Source of the DNA: Variovorax paradoxus
GTDB taxonomy: Bacteria > Pseudomonadota > Gammaproteobacteria > Burkholderiales > Burkholderiaceae_C
Length of the DNA: 64,000 nt
Assembly: GCF_022009635.1 (NCBI RefSeq)
Contig: NZ_CP091716.1
Coordinates: 4,603,001-4,667,000 of the forward strand
Direction: 5' to 3'
The notes under the pieces are model-generated. The model did no database searches, had not been told where the DNA came from, and saw nothing but the letters and a program-made list of their open reading frames with translations. Positions 37,506 to 45,583 of this stretch are shown here, in pieces (position 1 is the first letter of the stretch; every line of letters starts with the position of its first letter). The position numbers were made by a program, and so were the translations under genes.

Positions 37506-39239
37506 CTATTGCAAACATTCCGGGTGCCGCGTCGTCACCTGGTAGTAGCCCGAGTGAAAGACCAGCGGCTCGCCGTCGAAGCGGTCGTAACGCTCGACCT
37601 CGCCGATGAAGATGAGGTGATCGCCCCCGTCATACTGCCTGACATTGCGGCAGACGAAGCGCGCGATGACATCGTTGAGCAAGGGCACGCCCGCCGTGCC
37701 CTCGCAGCAGTCCACGCCGCCGAACTTGTCGGCCTGCGGCGTCGAGAACTGGCGCGACAGGTGATGCTGGTGCGCTGCAAGCACGTTGATCGCGAAATGG
37801 CTGGCGCCGGTGAAGTCCGCCAGGCTCGGCGCATTGCGCGCCAGGCTCCACAGCACCAGCGGCGGATCGAGCGACACCGACGAGAACGAGTTGGCGGTCA
37901 TGCCCACGCGGCGCCCGTCGATGGCGCGCGTGGTGATGACGGTCACGCCGGTGGAGAACTGGCCCAGCGCCTTGCGGAAGTCGCGCCGGTCGAAGCGGTC
38001 GACCGCGGCCTCGCGCGCCCTGGCCTCCAGGAAGCGGTCGGCCTCCGCCGCGTCGAACCACCAGGGCGCGAAGGCGCGCGGATCGTCGAAGCCGTTGACC
38101 ACCGTGCTCGCGACTGAAGGCATGTGCGTCGCGCTCTGCAGCAGCTTGTGCAGGTGCGGCGTGGGCGGCGCGAGCAGGCTGCGGGTCCAGTCGGTGGCCC
38201 AGCGGGCGTAGCCCTCCCAGTAGCGGTCGAAGGTCTGCTGCATCCATGCCGCGTCGAAGGAGGCGTCGCCGTTTTCGAGGATGCGCTCGAGGTAGATGTG
38301 GGCGCTCTTGGCCGCGTTGTTCGAGCCCTGGCCGGTGATCGGGTCGTTGAGCACCACCACGTCGGCCAGGCCCAGCACCTTGCGCCCCGAAGGCAGCGTG
38401 GCGATCGGCTTGCGCACCGTGGGCGCGAAGCTGCCGGCGAGGATGCCGTTGTCGTCGGTCAGCTCGATGTCGCGACAACGCTCGGCCTCCCAGGGCAGGA
38501 AGGTTTCGAGGATCTGCTTGCTGCGCGCCAGGTGCTCCTGCGGCGTCTTCACGTCGGCCCAGCAGCCCATCGGGCCGCCCGGAAGGCCTTCGAACACCAT
38601 GATCTCGCACGGTCCGCTGGTCGTGAGCGCGGGGAACACGAAGTACTCGCCCACGCCGGGAATCAGGTTGAAGCACACGCGCGAATACGGCTGCGCCGGC
38701 CTCATGCCCTTCACGTAGGTCAGCGCCAGCACGCGCTGCGGTGCGTCGAATGCGCTGCGCTCGGCGTCGCGCTCGAAAAGCTTCGCGATCTCGCCCTTGC
38801 CGCTGGCCACGACCACCAGTTCATGCGTGAGAGCGCACGCCTCCAGCGCCTCGAGCCCCACGGCCTTCAGCACGAGCCGGCCGCCGCGTTGCTCGAAGGC
38901 GTTCATCCAGCCGTGGATCTTCACGCGCTGGTCGACCGACTGCGCCGCGCCGTCGAGCCGCGCGCTCCACTCGATGGCCTTGCCGCCCTGCGGGTTGCGC
39001 ACCGTCATGCCGATGCCTTCCACGCGCGGGCAGTCGTCGGCCCAGAAGCAGAGGCCGAGTTCGCGCTCGGTCTGCAGCGCGGTCTCGAACATGCACTGGC
39101 TGGACATGACAGGCCCCTCGAAAATCTCCCGCGCGCTGCGGTTCGAGTAGACCGTCACCTCGTGCCCTGCCGCCTGCAGGCCCAGCGCGAGCTGCATGCC
39201 GGACTGGCCGGCACCGACGATGGCAACGCTGCGTTTCAT
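37506..39239 (-). CDS. Styrene monooxygenase StyA2 fused to flavin reductase (StyA2B)
   Basis: 577 residues. The N-terminal half (to about 410) is a StyA-type FAD monooxygenase: Rossmann IVGAGQSGMQLALGL, VMSSQCMFETALQTE and DVVVLNDPITGQGSNNAAKS. The C-terminal part (about 418-577) is an HpaC/StyB-type NADH:flavin reductase: FSTGVTVITTRAIDGRRVGM, ANSFSSVSLDPPLVLWSL and LIFIGEVERYDRFDGEPL. One chain thus carries oxygenase and reductase, a self-sufficient flavin monooxygenase. It begins 7 bases after StyA1. Epoxidation of styrene-like alkenes or sulfoxidation of aryl sulfides is the known repertoire of the family; the native substrate is not evident. Confidence 0.93.
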   Translation of the reverse strand: MKRSVAIVGAGQSGMQLALGLQAAGHEVTVYSNRSAREIFEGPVMSSQCMFETALQTERELGLCFWADDCPRVEGIGMTVRNPQGGKAIEWSARLDGAAQSVDQRVKIHGWMNAFEQRGGRLVLKAVGLEALEACALTHELVVVASGKGEIAKLFERDAERSAFDAPQRVLALTYVKGMRPAQPYSRVCFNLIPGVGEYFVFPALTTSGPCEIMVFEGLPGGPMGCWADVKTPQEHLARSKQILETFLPWEAERCRDIELTDDNGILAGSFAPTVRKPIATLPSGRKVLGLADVVVLNDPITGQGSNNAAKSAHIYLERILENGDASFDAAWMQQTFDRYWEGYARWATDWTRSLLAPPTPHLHKLLQSATHMPSVASTVVNGFDDPRAFAPWWFDAAEADRFLEARAREAAVDRFDRRDFRKALGQFSTGVTVITTRAIDGRRVGMTANSFSSVSLDPPLVLWSLARNAPSLADFTGASHFAINVLAAHQHHLSRQFSTPQADKFGGVDCCEGTAGVPLLNDVIARFVCRNVRQYDGGDHLIFIGEVERYDRFDGEPLVFHSGYYQVTTRHPECLQ

Positions 39240-39246
39240 CGCGCTC

Positions 39247-40488
39247 TCAGGCCGCCGCTGCGGCGCAGGTGTCGATGTAGCGATCGGCCTCCACGGGGTC
39301 TGCGAACCACGGGAAGAAGGTGCGCGGATCGTCGAAGCCGTTGGCGAAGGCGCTGGCCAGCGTCGGCATCGCGCCGGCGCTGCCGAGCAGCTTCAGCACA
39401 TGGGGCGGCGGCGGCGCGAGCAGCATGTTGGTCCACTGCGTGACCCACTGCGAATAGCCGAACCAGTAGCGGTCGAAGGTCTGCTGCATCCACGAGGCAT
39501 CGGCCGCGCCGTCGCCGCGCGCGAGGATGCTCTTGAAGTAAACGTCGGCGCACTTGGCCGCATTGTTCGAGCCCTGGCCGGTGATCGGGTCGTTGAGCAC
39601 CACCACGTCGGCCAGGCCCAGCACCTTGCGCCCCGATGGCAGCGTGGCGATGGGCTTGCGCACCGTGGGCGCGAAGCGGCCGGCGAGGATGCCGTTGTCG
39701 TCGGTCAGCTCGATGTCCTTGCAGCGCTCGGCCTCCCACGGCGTGAAGGTGTCGAGAATCCACTTGCTGCGCGCCAGGTGCTCCTGCGGCGTCTTCACGT
39801 CGGCCCAGCAGTCCATGGGGCCACCCGGAATGCCTTCGAACACCATGATCTCGCAGGGGCCGCTGGTCGTGAGCGCGGGGAACACGAAATACTCGCCCAC
39901 GCCCGGAATCAGGTTGAAGCACACGGCCGAGAAGGGCTCGCGAGGCTTCATGCCCTTCACGTAGGTCAGGGCCAATGCGCGCTGCGGCTTGTCGAAGGTC
40001 GATTTGTGGGCGTCGCGCTCGAAGAGCTTCGAGATCTCGCCCTTGCCGCTCGCCACCAGCGTGAGGTCTTGCGTCTGGGTGCAGGTCTCGAGCTCGTCGA
40101 TGCCCGCGTCCTTGAAGACCAGCTCGCCGCCCTTCTTCTGGAATTCGGCCATCCATGCCGGGATCTTCACGCGCTGGTCGACCGACTGCGCGCTCGAATG
40201 CAGCCGCGCCGCCCAGTCGATGGCCTTGGCGCCCTTCTGCTCGGGGTGCGGCACGGCCAGGCCGATGCCGTCGACCGTGGGGCATTCCTCGGCCCAGTGA
40301 TCAAGCCCGAGGTCGCGCTCGATCTGCAGCGAAGTGTTGAACATGCACTGGCTGGACATGACCTTGCCGTTGCGTATGTCTTCGCCCGTGCGGTTGCTGA
40401 ACATCGTGACTTCATAGCCCGCGCCCAGCAGGCCGAGCCCCAGTTGCAGGCCCGACTGGCCCGCGCCGACGATTGCGATTCGCTTCAT
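39247..40488 (-). CDS. Styrene monooxygenase oxygenase component StyA1
   Basis: 413 residues. FAD-dependent group E monooxygenase without a reductase: IVGAGQSGLQLGLGLLGAGY, VMSSQCMFNTSLQIERDLG, YVKGMKPREPFSAVCFNLIP and DPITGQGSNNAAKCADVYF. It uses reduced FAD supplied by a reductase, presumably the fused domain of the neighbouring StyA2B. Close paralogue of the N-terminal half of StyA2B, with near-identical DNA through the middle of both genes. It follows the SDR gene by 34 bases, where a CTTGCTTG-type simple repeat sits before a good AAGGAG ribosome site. Confidence 0.93.
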   Translation of the reverse strand: MKRIAIVGAGQSGLQLGLGLLGAGYEVTMFSNRTGEDIRNGKVMSSQCMFNTSLQIERDLGLDHWAEECPTVDGIGLAVPHPEQKGAKAIDWAARLHSSAQSVDQRVKIPAWMAEFQKKGGELVFKDAGIDELETCTQTQDLTLVASGKGEISKLFERDAHKSTFDKPQRALALTYVKGMKPREPFSAVCFNLIPGVGEYFVFPALTTSGPCEIMVFEGIPGGPMDCWADVKTPQEHLARSKWILDTFTPWEAERCKDIELTDDNGILAGRFAPTVRKPIATLPSGRKVLGLADVVVLNDPITGQGSNNAAKCADVYFKSILARGDGAADASWMQQTFDRYWFGYSQWVTQWTNMLLAPPPPHVLKLLGSAGAMPTLASAFANGFDDPRTFFPWFADPVEADRYIDTCAAAAA

Positions 40489-40522
40489 TGCCTTGCTCCT
40501 TGCTTGCTTGTTGGCTTGCTTG

Positions 40523-41314
40523 CTAGTCCATCAACTTGGGAATGGCCGGCACGGCCTGCTCGGGGCCCATGGCCGCGTAGCCGCCGTCCACCGCGTAGTC
40601 GGCACCGGTCACGAAGCTCGCGTGGTCGGAGCACAGGAACAGCACCACCTGCGCCACCTCGTCGGGGTCGCCCACGCGGCCCAGCAGGTGGAAAGGCGCG
40701 GCCACGCGATCGGTCTTGGCGCGGTCGCCGTTGCTCAGGCGGTCCATCACGGCCGACCATGTCCAGCCCGGCGACACGCTGTTCACGCGGATGCGGTCGC
40801 CCGCCAGGTCCATCGCCATGTTGCGGGTGAGCTGCGCCATCGCGGCCTTGCTGACCGGATACAGCCAGCGCCCCGTCTGCGCCACGCGCGAGGAAATGCT
40901 CGTGAAATTGACCACCGCGCCGCCACCGGCCGCGACCATGTGCGGATGCACCGCCTGCAGCATCGCCACGGCGCTCGCCACGTTCACGTTGAACGAGGTG
41001 AGCCAGTCGGCGCGCGGCGACTTGAAGCCGTCGTCCACATACGAGCACGCGAGGTTGACCAGAAAGTGCACGCCGCCGTGCCGCTGCGCGGCCTGCGCCA
41101 CGCAGGCCGCCACCTGGGCGTCGTCGGTGATGTCGGTGTGCGAGAAGAGCGCGCCGGCGCCCAGCGAATCGGCCAGCGCCTGTCCGTTGGCGGCGTCGAT
41201 GTCGGCAACGGTCACCTTCACCCCGGCCGCGTGCAGCGCGCGCACCACGCCGGCTCCTATCAATGTGGCACCGCCGGTGACGATGGCGCTCCTGCCTTCG
41301 AGTCCCTTGAACAT
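40523..41314 (-). CDS. Short-chain dehydrogenase/reductase
   Basis: 263 residues. Classical SDR: cofactor motif TGGATLIGAGVV near residues 14-25, NLACSYVDDG in place of the usual NNAG, catalytic Ser in SISSRVAQTGRWLYPVSKAA with YxxxK (Y-P-V-S-K), and a closing VTGADYAVDGGYAAMGPE. First gene of the StyA1/StyA2B operon and divergent from an AraC gene. It may oxidise an alcohol or diol intermediate made after oxygenation. The altered NNAG (NLAC) is slightly unusual. Confidence 0.92.
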   Translation of the reverse strand: MFKGLEGRSAIVTGGATLIGAGVVRALHAAGVKVTVADIDAANGQALADSLGAGALFSHTDITDDAQVAACVAQAAQRHGGVHFLVNLACSYVDDGFKSPRADWLTSFNVNVASAVAMLQAVHPHMVAAGGGAVVNFTSISSRVAQTGRWLYPVSKAAMAQLTRNMAMDLAGDRIRVNSVSPGWTWSAVMDRLSNGDRAKTDRVAAPFHLLGRVGDPDEVAQVVLFLCSDHASFVTGADYAVDGGYAAMGPEQAVPAIPKLMD

Positions 41315-41415
41315 GACGCTTGCTCTCCTCTTGGTGGATCGACCGGGCCGGGCTGGCCCGTGGGGTCGTACGTTAGGAGGTCGAGCGGCGCGGACGCATC
41401 CCGCAAGCGCAGGCG

Positions 41416-41451
41416 CTGTCCCTGCCGCGCATGTTTTTCGGCGAGGGACAG
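41416..41451. promoter_or_regulatory. Inverted repeat in the AraC/SDR divergent spacer
   Basis: CTGTCCCT (41416-41423) and AGGGACAG (41444-41451) are perfect 8-base arms separated by 20 bases in the 183-base spacer between the SDR-StyA operon and the AraC gene. A dyad of this spacing is the sort of target AraC dimers use. No promoter is resolved. Confidence 0.45.
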
Positions 41452-41497
41452 TCCGAATTGTGGGCGGGGATGGTTTTTGCTACGGTGCCCCAGCCCC

Positions 41498-42535
41498 ATG
41501 GAAACCGCCGCCACGACCCCACGGCTGCCGCTGCAGCGCTACCGACTGTTCGAAAGCCACGACGTGGACGAGGCGCGCGAGAGCGTGGCCCGCGTGTTCT
41601 GCCCGCACGGCCTGAACATGCTGCGCCCGCGCACCGAACTGGACGCCTGCCACCACAGCGCACGCCTGCACCGGGACGTGAGCCTCAACTATGTGCAGTA
41701 CGGGCCGGGCGTGCAGATCGAGCCGGGCTACCTGCAGGACTTCTTCCTGCTGCAGATTCCGCTGCGCGGCGGCGCCGACATCCGCTGCGGCGCGCAGCAG
41801 GTCGACGCCACGCCCAGCCTCGCCTCGCTGCCCTCGCCCACCGAGCCGCTCTCCATGCGCTGGGCCGACGACAGCCCGCACCTGATCGTGCGGCTGGCAA
41901 GGCCGGCGCTGCAGTCGCGGCTGGAAGCGCTGCTGCAGGCACCCGTGCGGCAGGCGCTGGTGTTCGAGCTCGGCGTGCCGCTCGACAACCCCGCGCTGGC
42001 GCCGCTGGTGCATTTCATCGACTACCTGCGGCTCACGCTCGATGCCGGCAACGCCCTGCAGACGGGCGGCAACCGCCTGGCCGAGCATGCCGAGGGCTAC
42101 CTGATGTCGAGCCTGCTGATGTCGGCGCGGCACAACCACTCGGGCGCACTGGCCGGCGACGCGCAGCGCGGCCTGATGCCGCGCGTGGTGCGCAGGGCGC
42201 AGGAATTCATGTCGGCGCACGCGGAGCAGCCGGTGTCGCTGGCCGACGTGTGCCGCGAGGTCGGCTGCAGCGCGCGGGCGCTGCAATTGGCGTTTCGTCA
42301 GCACGCGGGCCAGGGGCCGATGGAGTTCCTGCGCGAACTCAGGCTCGACAAGGTACGGGCCGACCTGCTGGCCGCGGCGCTGAGCGACGACGGCGGCGGC
42401 GTGCGCGAGACGGCGGAGAAATACGGATTCCTCCACCTTGGCCACTTCGCGGCGCAGTACCGCGCCCGCTTCGGCGAAAGGCCCTCCGAGACGCTTGCGC
42501 ATGGCGCACGCGCCGGCAAAGCCGAGATATCATGA
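41498..42535 (+). CDS. AraC family regulator of the StyA operon (probable activator)
   Basis: 345 residues from the ATG at 41498; upstream open frame is antisense to the operon and discarded. An AraC-binding-like sensor domain (about residues 20-200; LQIPLRGGADIRCGAQQVDA) is followed by two helix-turn-helix motifs (SLADVCREVGCSARALQLAF; REVRETAEKYGFLH-like segment, then FAAQYRARFGERPSETL). This arrangement is like FeaR and other activators of aromatic catabolism. Divergent from SDR-StyA1-StyA2B-DLH, it is probably their activator; effector unknown. Confidence 0.88.
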   Translation: METAATTPRLPLQRYRLFESHDVDEARESVARVFCPHGLNMLRPRTELDACHHSARLHRDVSLNYVQYGPGVQIEPGYLQDFFLLQIPLRGGADIRCGAQQVDATPSLASLPSPTEPLSMRWADDSPHLIVRLARPALQSRLEALLQAPVRQALVFELGVPLDNPALAPLVHFIDYLRLTLDAGNALQTGGNRLAEHAEGYLMSSLLMSARHNHSGALAGDAQRGLMPRVVRRAQEFMSAHAEQPVSLADVCREVGCSARALQLAFRQHAGQGPMEFLRELRLDKVRADLLAAALSDDGGGVRETAEKYGFLHLGHFAAQYRARFGERPSETLAHGARAGKAEIS

Positions 42536-42550
42536 GAATAGTTCTTATTT
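42533..42550. promoter_or_regulatory. Probable Fur box before the DUF3649-PepSY operon
   Basis: TGAGAATAGTTCTTATTT is close to the Fur consensus (TGAGAAT-A-GTTCTTA forms a 7-1-7 dyad). It starts at the TGA of the AraC gene and lies about 65 bases before DUF3649, the first gene of an iron-uptake-associated set. An AT-rich block in GC-rich DNA. Confidence 0.6.
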
Positions 42551-42613
42551 GATACGAGGCATCGAATCGGCCATTCGTTCGAGGCCGCCGCACCGCGCCG
42601 CCTCGACGATCGC

Positions 42614-42913
42614 ATGACCGCTTCCGCCAACATCTCCAAGTCCCGCATCGTCTGGCGCATCGCCGCCGGCATGCTCGGCGGCTATGCCTTCACCTGGGGC
42701 TTCATCGCCCTGGCCATCGGCCTGCTGTTCGCAGCCCGCATGGAATTCCACGATGCCGAGGCCCTGGGCTACATCGTGGGCTTCATCGTCTTCCTGGTCG
42801 CGTTTCTCTGGGCCTTTTCGGCGCAGAGCCTGGCGCGCGTGTGGGTGGTGCTGGCTGGCGGCGGCGCGCTCATGACCGGTGCCGCCTGGCTGGTGCAGCG
42901 CGCGCTGCTTTGA
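42614..42913 (+). CDS. DUF3649 inner-membrane protein (iron uptake associated)
   Basis: 99 residues with three membrane segments: IVWRIAAGMLGGYAFTWGFI, LGYIVGFIVFLVAFLWAFSA and VWVVLAGGGALMTGAAWLV. Members of this family sit beside PepSY membrane proteins and siderophore receptors. Preceded by a Fur-type box and followed after 34 bases by the PepSY gene, so expression under iron limitation is likely. Biochemical role unknown. Confidence 0.85.
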   Translation: MTASANISKSRIVWRIAAGMLGGYAFTWGFIALAIGLLFAARMEFHDAEALGYIVGFIVFLVAFLWAFSAQSLARVWVVLAGGGALMTGAAWLVQRALL

Positions 42914-42947
42914 TTGTTGGCGCGCACGCGCAAGGAGACCCAAGTCC

Positions 42948-44633
42948 GTGTTCCAGAATTTCCGCCTCTCGATGGCCTGGCTTCATACGTGGTTCGGCCT
43001 CGTGCTGGGCTTCGTGCTGATGGCCGTCTTCTTCTTCGGCTCGCTGTCGGTGTTCGACCGCGAGATCGACCGCTGGGCGATCCCCTCGACCCGCTTCGCG
43101 CCGCAGCCCATGCCATCGTTCGACAAGATGCTGCTGCCCGTCTTCCAGGAGATGAAGCCCAGCACCCAGAGCATCGAGCAGGCCCGCGGCCGCGTGAGCG
43201 GCCCCATGGCCGACAGCTTCCCGGTGGTCAAGAGCTGGGGCGCCTACACCACGCACCGCGACCCGGTGCTCAGCCTGTTCGCCAGCTATGAGCTGCCCAA
43301 TGCCAAGGACCCCGAAGACAGCGTGTTCGGCGACCGCACCATCGACCCGCGCAACGGCAAGCTGCTGCCCGACGATCACCTGAAGATCGGCAGCCAGTTC
43401 TTCTACCCGCTGCACTACAGCCTGCACCTGGAGTGGAAGAACCTGGGCTACTTCATCGTCGGGTTCTCGGCGCTGGTGATGCTGGTGGCGCTGGTCAGCG
43501 GCGTCGTCATGCACCGCAAGATCTTCCGCGAGCTCTTCACCTTCCGCCCGCGCAAGCACACGCAGCGCAGCGCGCTCGACCTGCACAACCTGACCGGCGT
43601 GGTGGCGCTGCCCTTCCATTTCATCTTCGCCTTCTCGGGGCTGGTGATCTTCGGCAGCATCTACTTTCCGATCACCGACACCCAGCTCAAGCCGCTGCAC
43701 GACCTGCATGAAAAGCACGAGGCGCTGGAAACCGGCCTGCCGCACGACCGCGCGGGCGTGCCCGGCACGCTGGCCTCGGTGGACGCCATGGTGGCCGAGG
43801 CCCGCCGCCGCTGGGCGGCGAAAGAGATGGCGGGCGATGTCGGCTTCCTCAGCGTGCAGCACGTGGGCGACGCCAACAGCTACGTCAGCGTGTACCGCGC
43901 CGGCACCGACCGCATCGCGCTGACCGGCGAAGGCATCCACTTCAAGGCCTCGACCGGTGAAGTGCTGCGCGAAGACCCGCCGCTCACGCCGGTGGCCAGC
44001 GTCAACACCTTCCTCACCGGCCTGCACCTGCAGCACTTCCGCCACTGGCTGCTGCGCTGGCTGTACGTGCTGGGCGGCCTCTCGGGCTGCGCGTGCATTG
44101 CCACCGGCTTCATCTTCTTCGTGGAAAAGCGCAAGCGCCAGCATGCGAAGCAGGAACGCGGCGGCGCGCGCTGGGTCGACGCCTTCGCTGTGACCACCGT
44201 GACCGGCATGCTCGTCGCCACGCTGGCCATGCTGATCGGCAACCGCCTGCTGCCGGACGATCTGCCCGCGCGCGGCGACTGGGAGAAATACGTCTTCTGC
44301 GGCGCCTGGCTGCTCGCATTCGCGCACGCCATCTGGCGCACCGCGCCCGTGGCGCAGGCGCGCATGGCGCCGGCCTGGGCCGAGCAGTGCTGGGCCATCG
44401 CCGTCATGGCCGTGTCCGCGGTGCTGCTGAACTGGGTGACCACCGGCGACCACCTGCTGCGCACCATCGGCCAGGGCTACTGGCCGGTGGCGGGCGTCGA
44501 CCTGTTCATGCTCGCCAGCGCCGCGGTCGCGGTCATGGCCGCGCGCAAGCTCGGCAACCGCGCCGGCGTGGCCACCGCCCCAGCCACGCCTCGCGCAACG
44601 CCCACCAACGTGAAGGAGAGCGCCCGTGCCTGA
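42948..44633 (+). CDS. PepSY-associated membrane protein (siderophore/ferric reductase type)
   Basis: 561 residues from the GTG at 42948, which has AAGGAG ahead; the open frame upstream overlaps DUF3649. Four or more membrane helices with PepSY-type periplasmic domains: FRLSMAWLHTWFGLVLGFVL at the start, FYPLHYSLHLEWKNLGYFIV and DLHNLTGVVALPFHFIFAFS in the middle. The conserved His residues (H13 in WLHTWF, LHY, LHLEW, FHFIF) may bind haem, as proposed for inner-membrane ferric-siderophore reductases of this family. Cotranscribed with DUF3649 and DUF3325; its last codons overlap the next gene. Confidence 0.9.
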   Translation: MFQNFRLSMAWLHTWFGLVLGFVLMAVFFFGSLSVFDREIDRWAIPSTRFAPQPMPSFDKMLLPVFQEMKPSTQSIEQARGRVSGPMADSFPVVKSWGAYTTHRDPVLSLFASYELPNAKDPEDSVFGDRTIDPRNGKLLPDDHLKIGSQFFYPLHYSLHLEWKNLGYFIVGFSALVMLVALVSGVVMHRKIFRELFTFRPRKHTQRSALDLHNLTGVVALPFHFIFAFSGLVIFGSIYFPITDTQLKPLHDLHEKHEALETGLPHDRAGVPGTLASVDAMVAEARRRWAAKEMAGDVGFLSVQHVGDANSYVSVYRAGTDRIALTGEGIHFKASTGEVLREDPPLTPVASVNTFLTGLHLQHFRHWLLRWLYVLGGLSGCACIATGFIFFVEKRKRQHAKQERGGARWVDAFAVTTVTGMLVATLAMLIGNRLLPDDLPARGDWEKYVFCGAWLLAFAHAIWRTAPVAQARMAPAWAEQCWAIAVMAVSAVLLNWVTTGDHLLRTIGQGYWPVAGVDLFMLASAAVAVMAARKLGNRAGVATAPATPRATPTNVKESARA

Positions 44634-44949
44634 CGCCATCCTCCTGCTGCTGGCCGTGCTGGCCAACATCGCCGGCCTCGGCTGGCTGGCGCTGGCCATG
44701 GACGTTCACTGGGAACAGGCATTCGGCCCGGTGCCCGCGTCGCGCGGCACGGTCGTGCTGCTGAGGGTGCTCGGCGTGGCGGGGCTGGTCGTCTCGCTGC
44801 TGCTGTGCCTGGCGGTCGACCACGCCTCGATGGCCTCTCTGGTGTGGTTCATGACGCTGGCCGGCGCCGCGCTGACGATTGCCTTCACTGCAGCCTGGAA
44901 GGCGCGCTGGCTGGCGCTGCTGGTGGCCTGGGTTCGGCCGGCTTCCTGA
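44626..44949 (+). CDS. DUF3325 membrane protein
   Basis: 107 residues from a GTG at 44626 that overlaps the PepSY gene by 8 bases. Three hydrophobic segments: ILLLLAVLANIAGLGWLALA, LLRVLGVAGLVVSLLLCLAV and VWFMTLAGAALTIAFTAAWK. Regularly the last gene of DUF3649-PepSY sets in proteobacteria; function unknown. Confidence 0.85.
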   Translation: MPDAILLLLAVLANIAGLGWLALAMDVHWEQAFGPVPASRGTVVLLRVLGVAGLVVSLLLCLAVDHASMASLVWFMTLAGAALTIAFTAAWKARWLALLVAWVRPAS

Positions 44950-44961
44950 ACATTTCGGCGG

Positions 44962-45405
44962 TCACCCCGGGGCCGCTTCGCCGATGCCGTGCCAGGACGG
45001 CGCGGACTCGAGGTGAACATGCCGCTGCTTCGACGGGGTGAACGGCGTATCGAGCGTCCCCAGCGAAAACGATATCCAGGCGGCGGCATCGCCGTGAATG
45101 CTGTGCCACGTCAACGGGGAGCCGCACCCCGAACAGAAGGTCCGGGTGACCCCGGGCGATGAACCGCGGCTGCGCACCAGCCCGTCGCCGGCCTTGACCA
45201 CGAAATCGCCAGTCGGCACGCTGCCATAGGTGGCGAAGGCGGCCCCATGGGCCTTGCGGCACATGCTGCAGTGGCAGTGAGAGACCGCCCTGATCCTGGA
45301 GCGGACTTCGTACCTGACACCGCCGCACAGGCAGCTGCCCTCGAAAAAAGCCGGTGCGGCACCCGTATTCACACGGGTTTCTCGGGAGTCTTGTTCAGGC
45401 TTCAT
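44962..45405 (-). CDS. GFA/CENP-V family zinc-binding protein
   Basis: 147 residues from the ATG at 45403-45405. The zinc cysteines of the Gfa fold are all present: C25 and C27 (GSCLCGGV), C44, C46 and C49 (HCHCSMCRKAH), C91 and C94 (FCSGCGS). The family includes the glutathione-dependent formaldehyde-activating enzyme, but most members have unknown substrates. Convergent with DUF3325 (12 bases) and divergent from the kinase gene. Confidence 0.92.
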   Translation of the reverse strand: MKPEQDSRETRVNTGAAPAFFEGSCLCGGVRYEVRSRIRAVSHCHCSMCRKAHGAAFATYGSVPTGDFVVKAGDGLVRSRGSSPGVTRTFCSGCGSPLTWHSIHGDAAAWISFSLGTLDTPFTPSKQRHVHLESAPSWHGIGEAAPG

Positions 45406-45434
45406 GGCGCCATTCTGCGTGAGCGGGCTCCCCC

Positions 45435-45457
45435 GGAATACCATGAAAAAGTATTCC
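45435..45457. repeat. Inverted repeat between GFA and histidine-kinase genes
   Basis: GGAATAC (45435-45441) and GTATTCC (45451-45457), perfect 7-base arms with a 9-base A-rich spacer, in the 178-base divergent region. Possible regulator site or promoter dyad. Nothing else is evident in the gap. Confidence 0.4.
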
Positions 45458-45583
45458 CCCGGGCGCCGGGAAGACGGGTTGGCCGAAGACATAATTGCGG
45501 CCGCACGCGAAAGCGGGCCGGTCCCAGCATTCATCCGGCGCACCCAAGCAAGCTGAACACGATTTCCAAGGCAGAAGCGATCT

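Noticed and set aside
40490..40522. Short CTTGCTTG-type repeats before styA1
   Set aside because: A simple low-complexity run in a 34-base gap that also contains the ribosome site; too short and irregular to call a repeat element.
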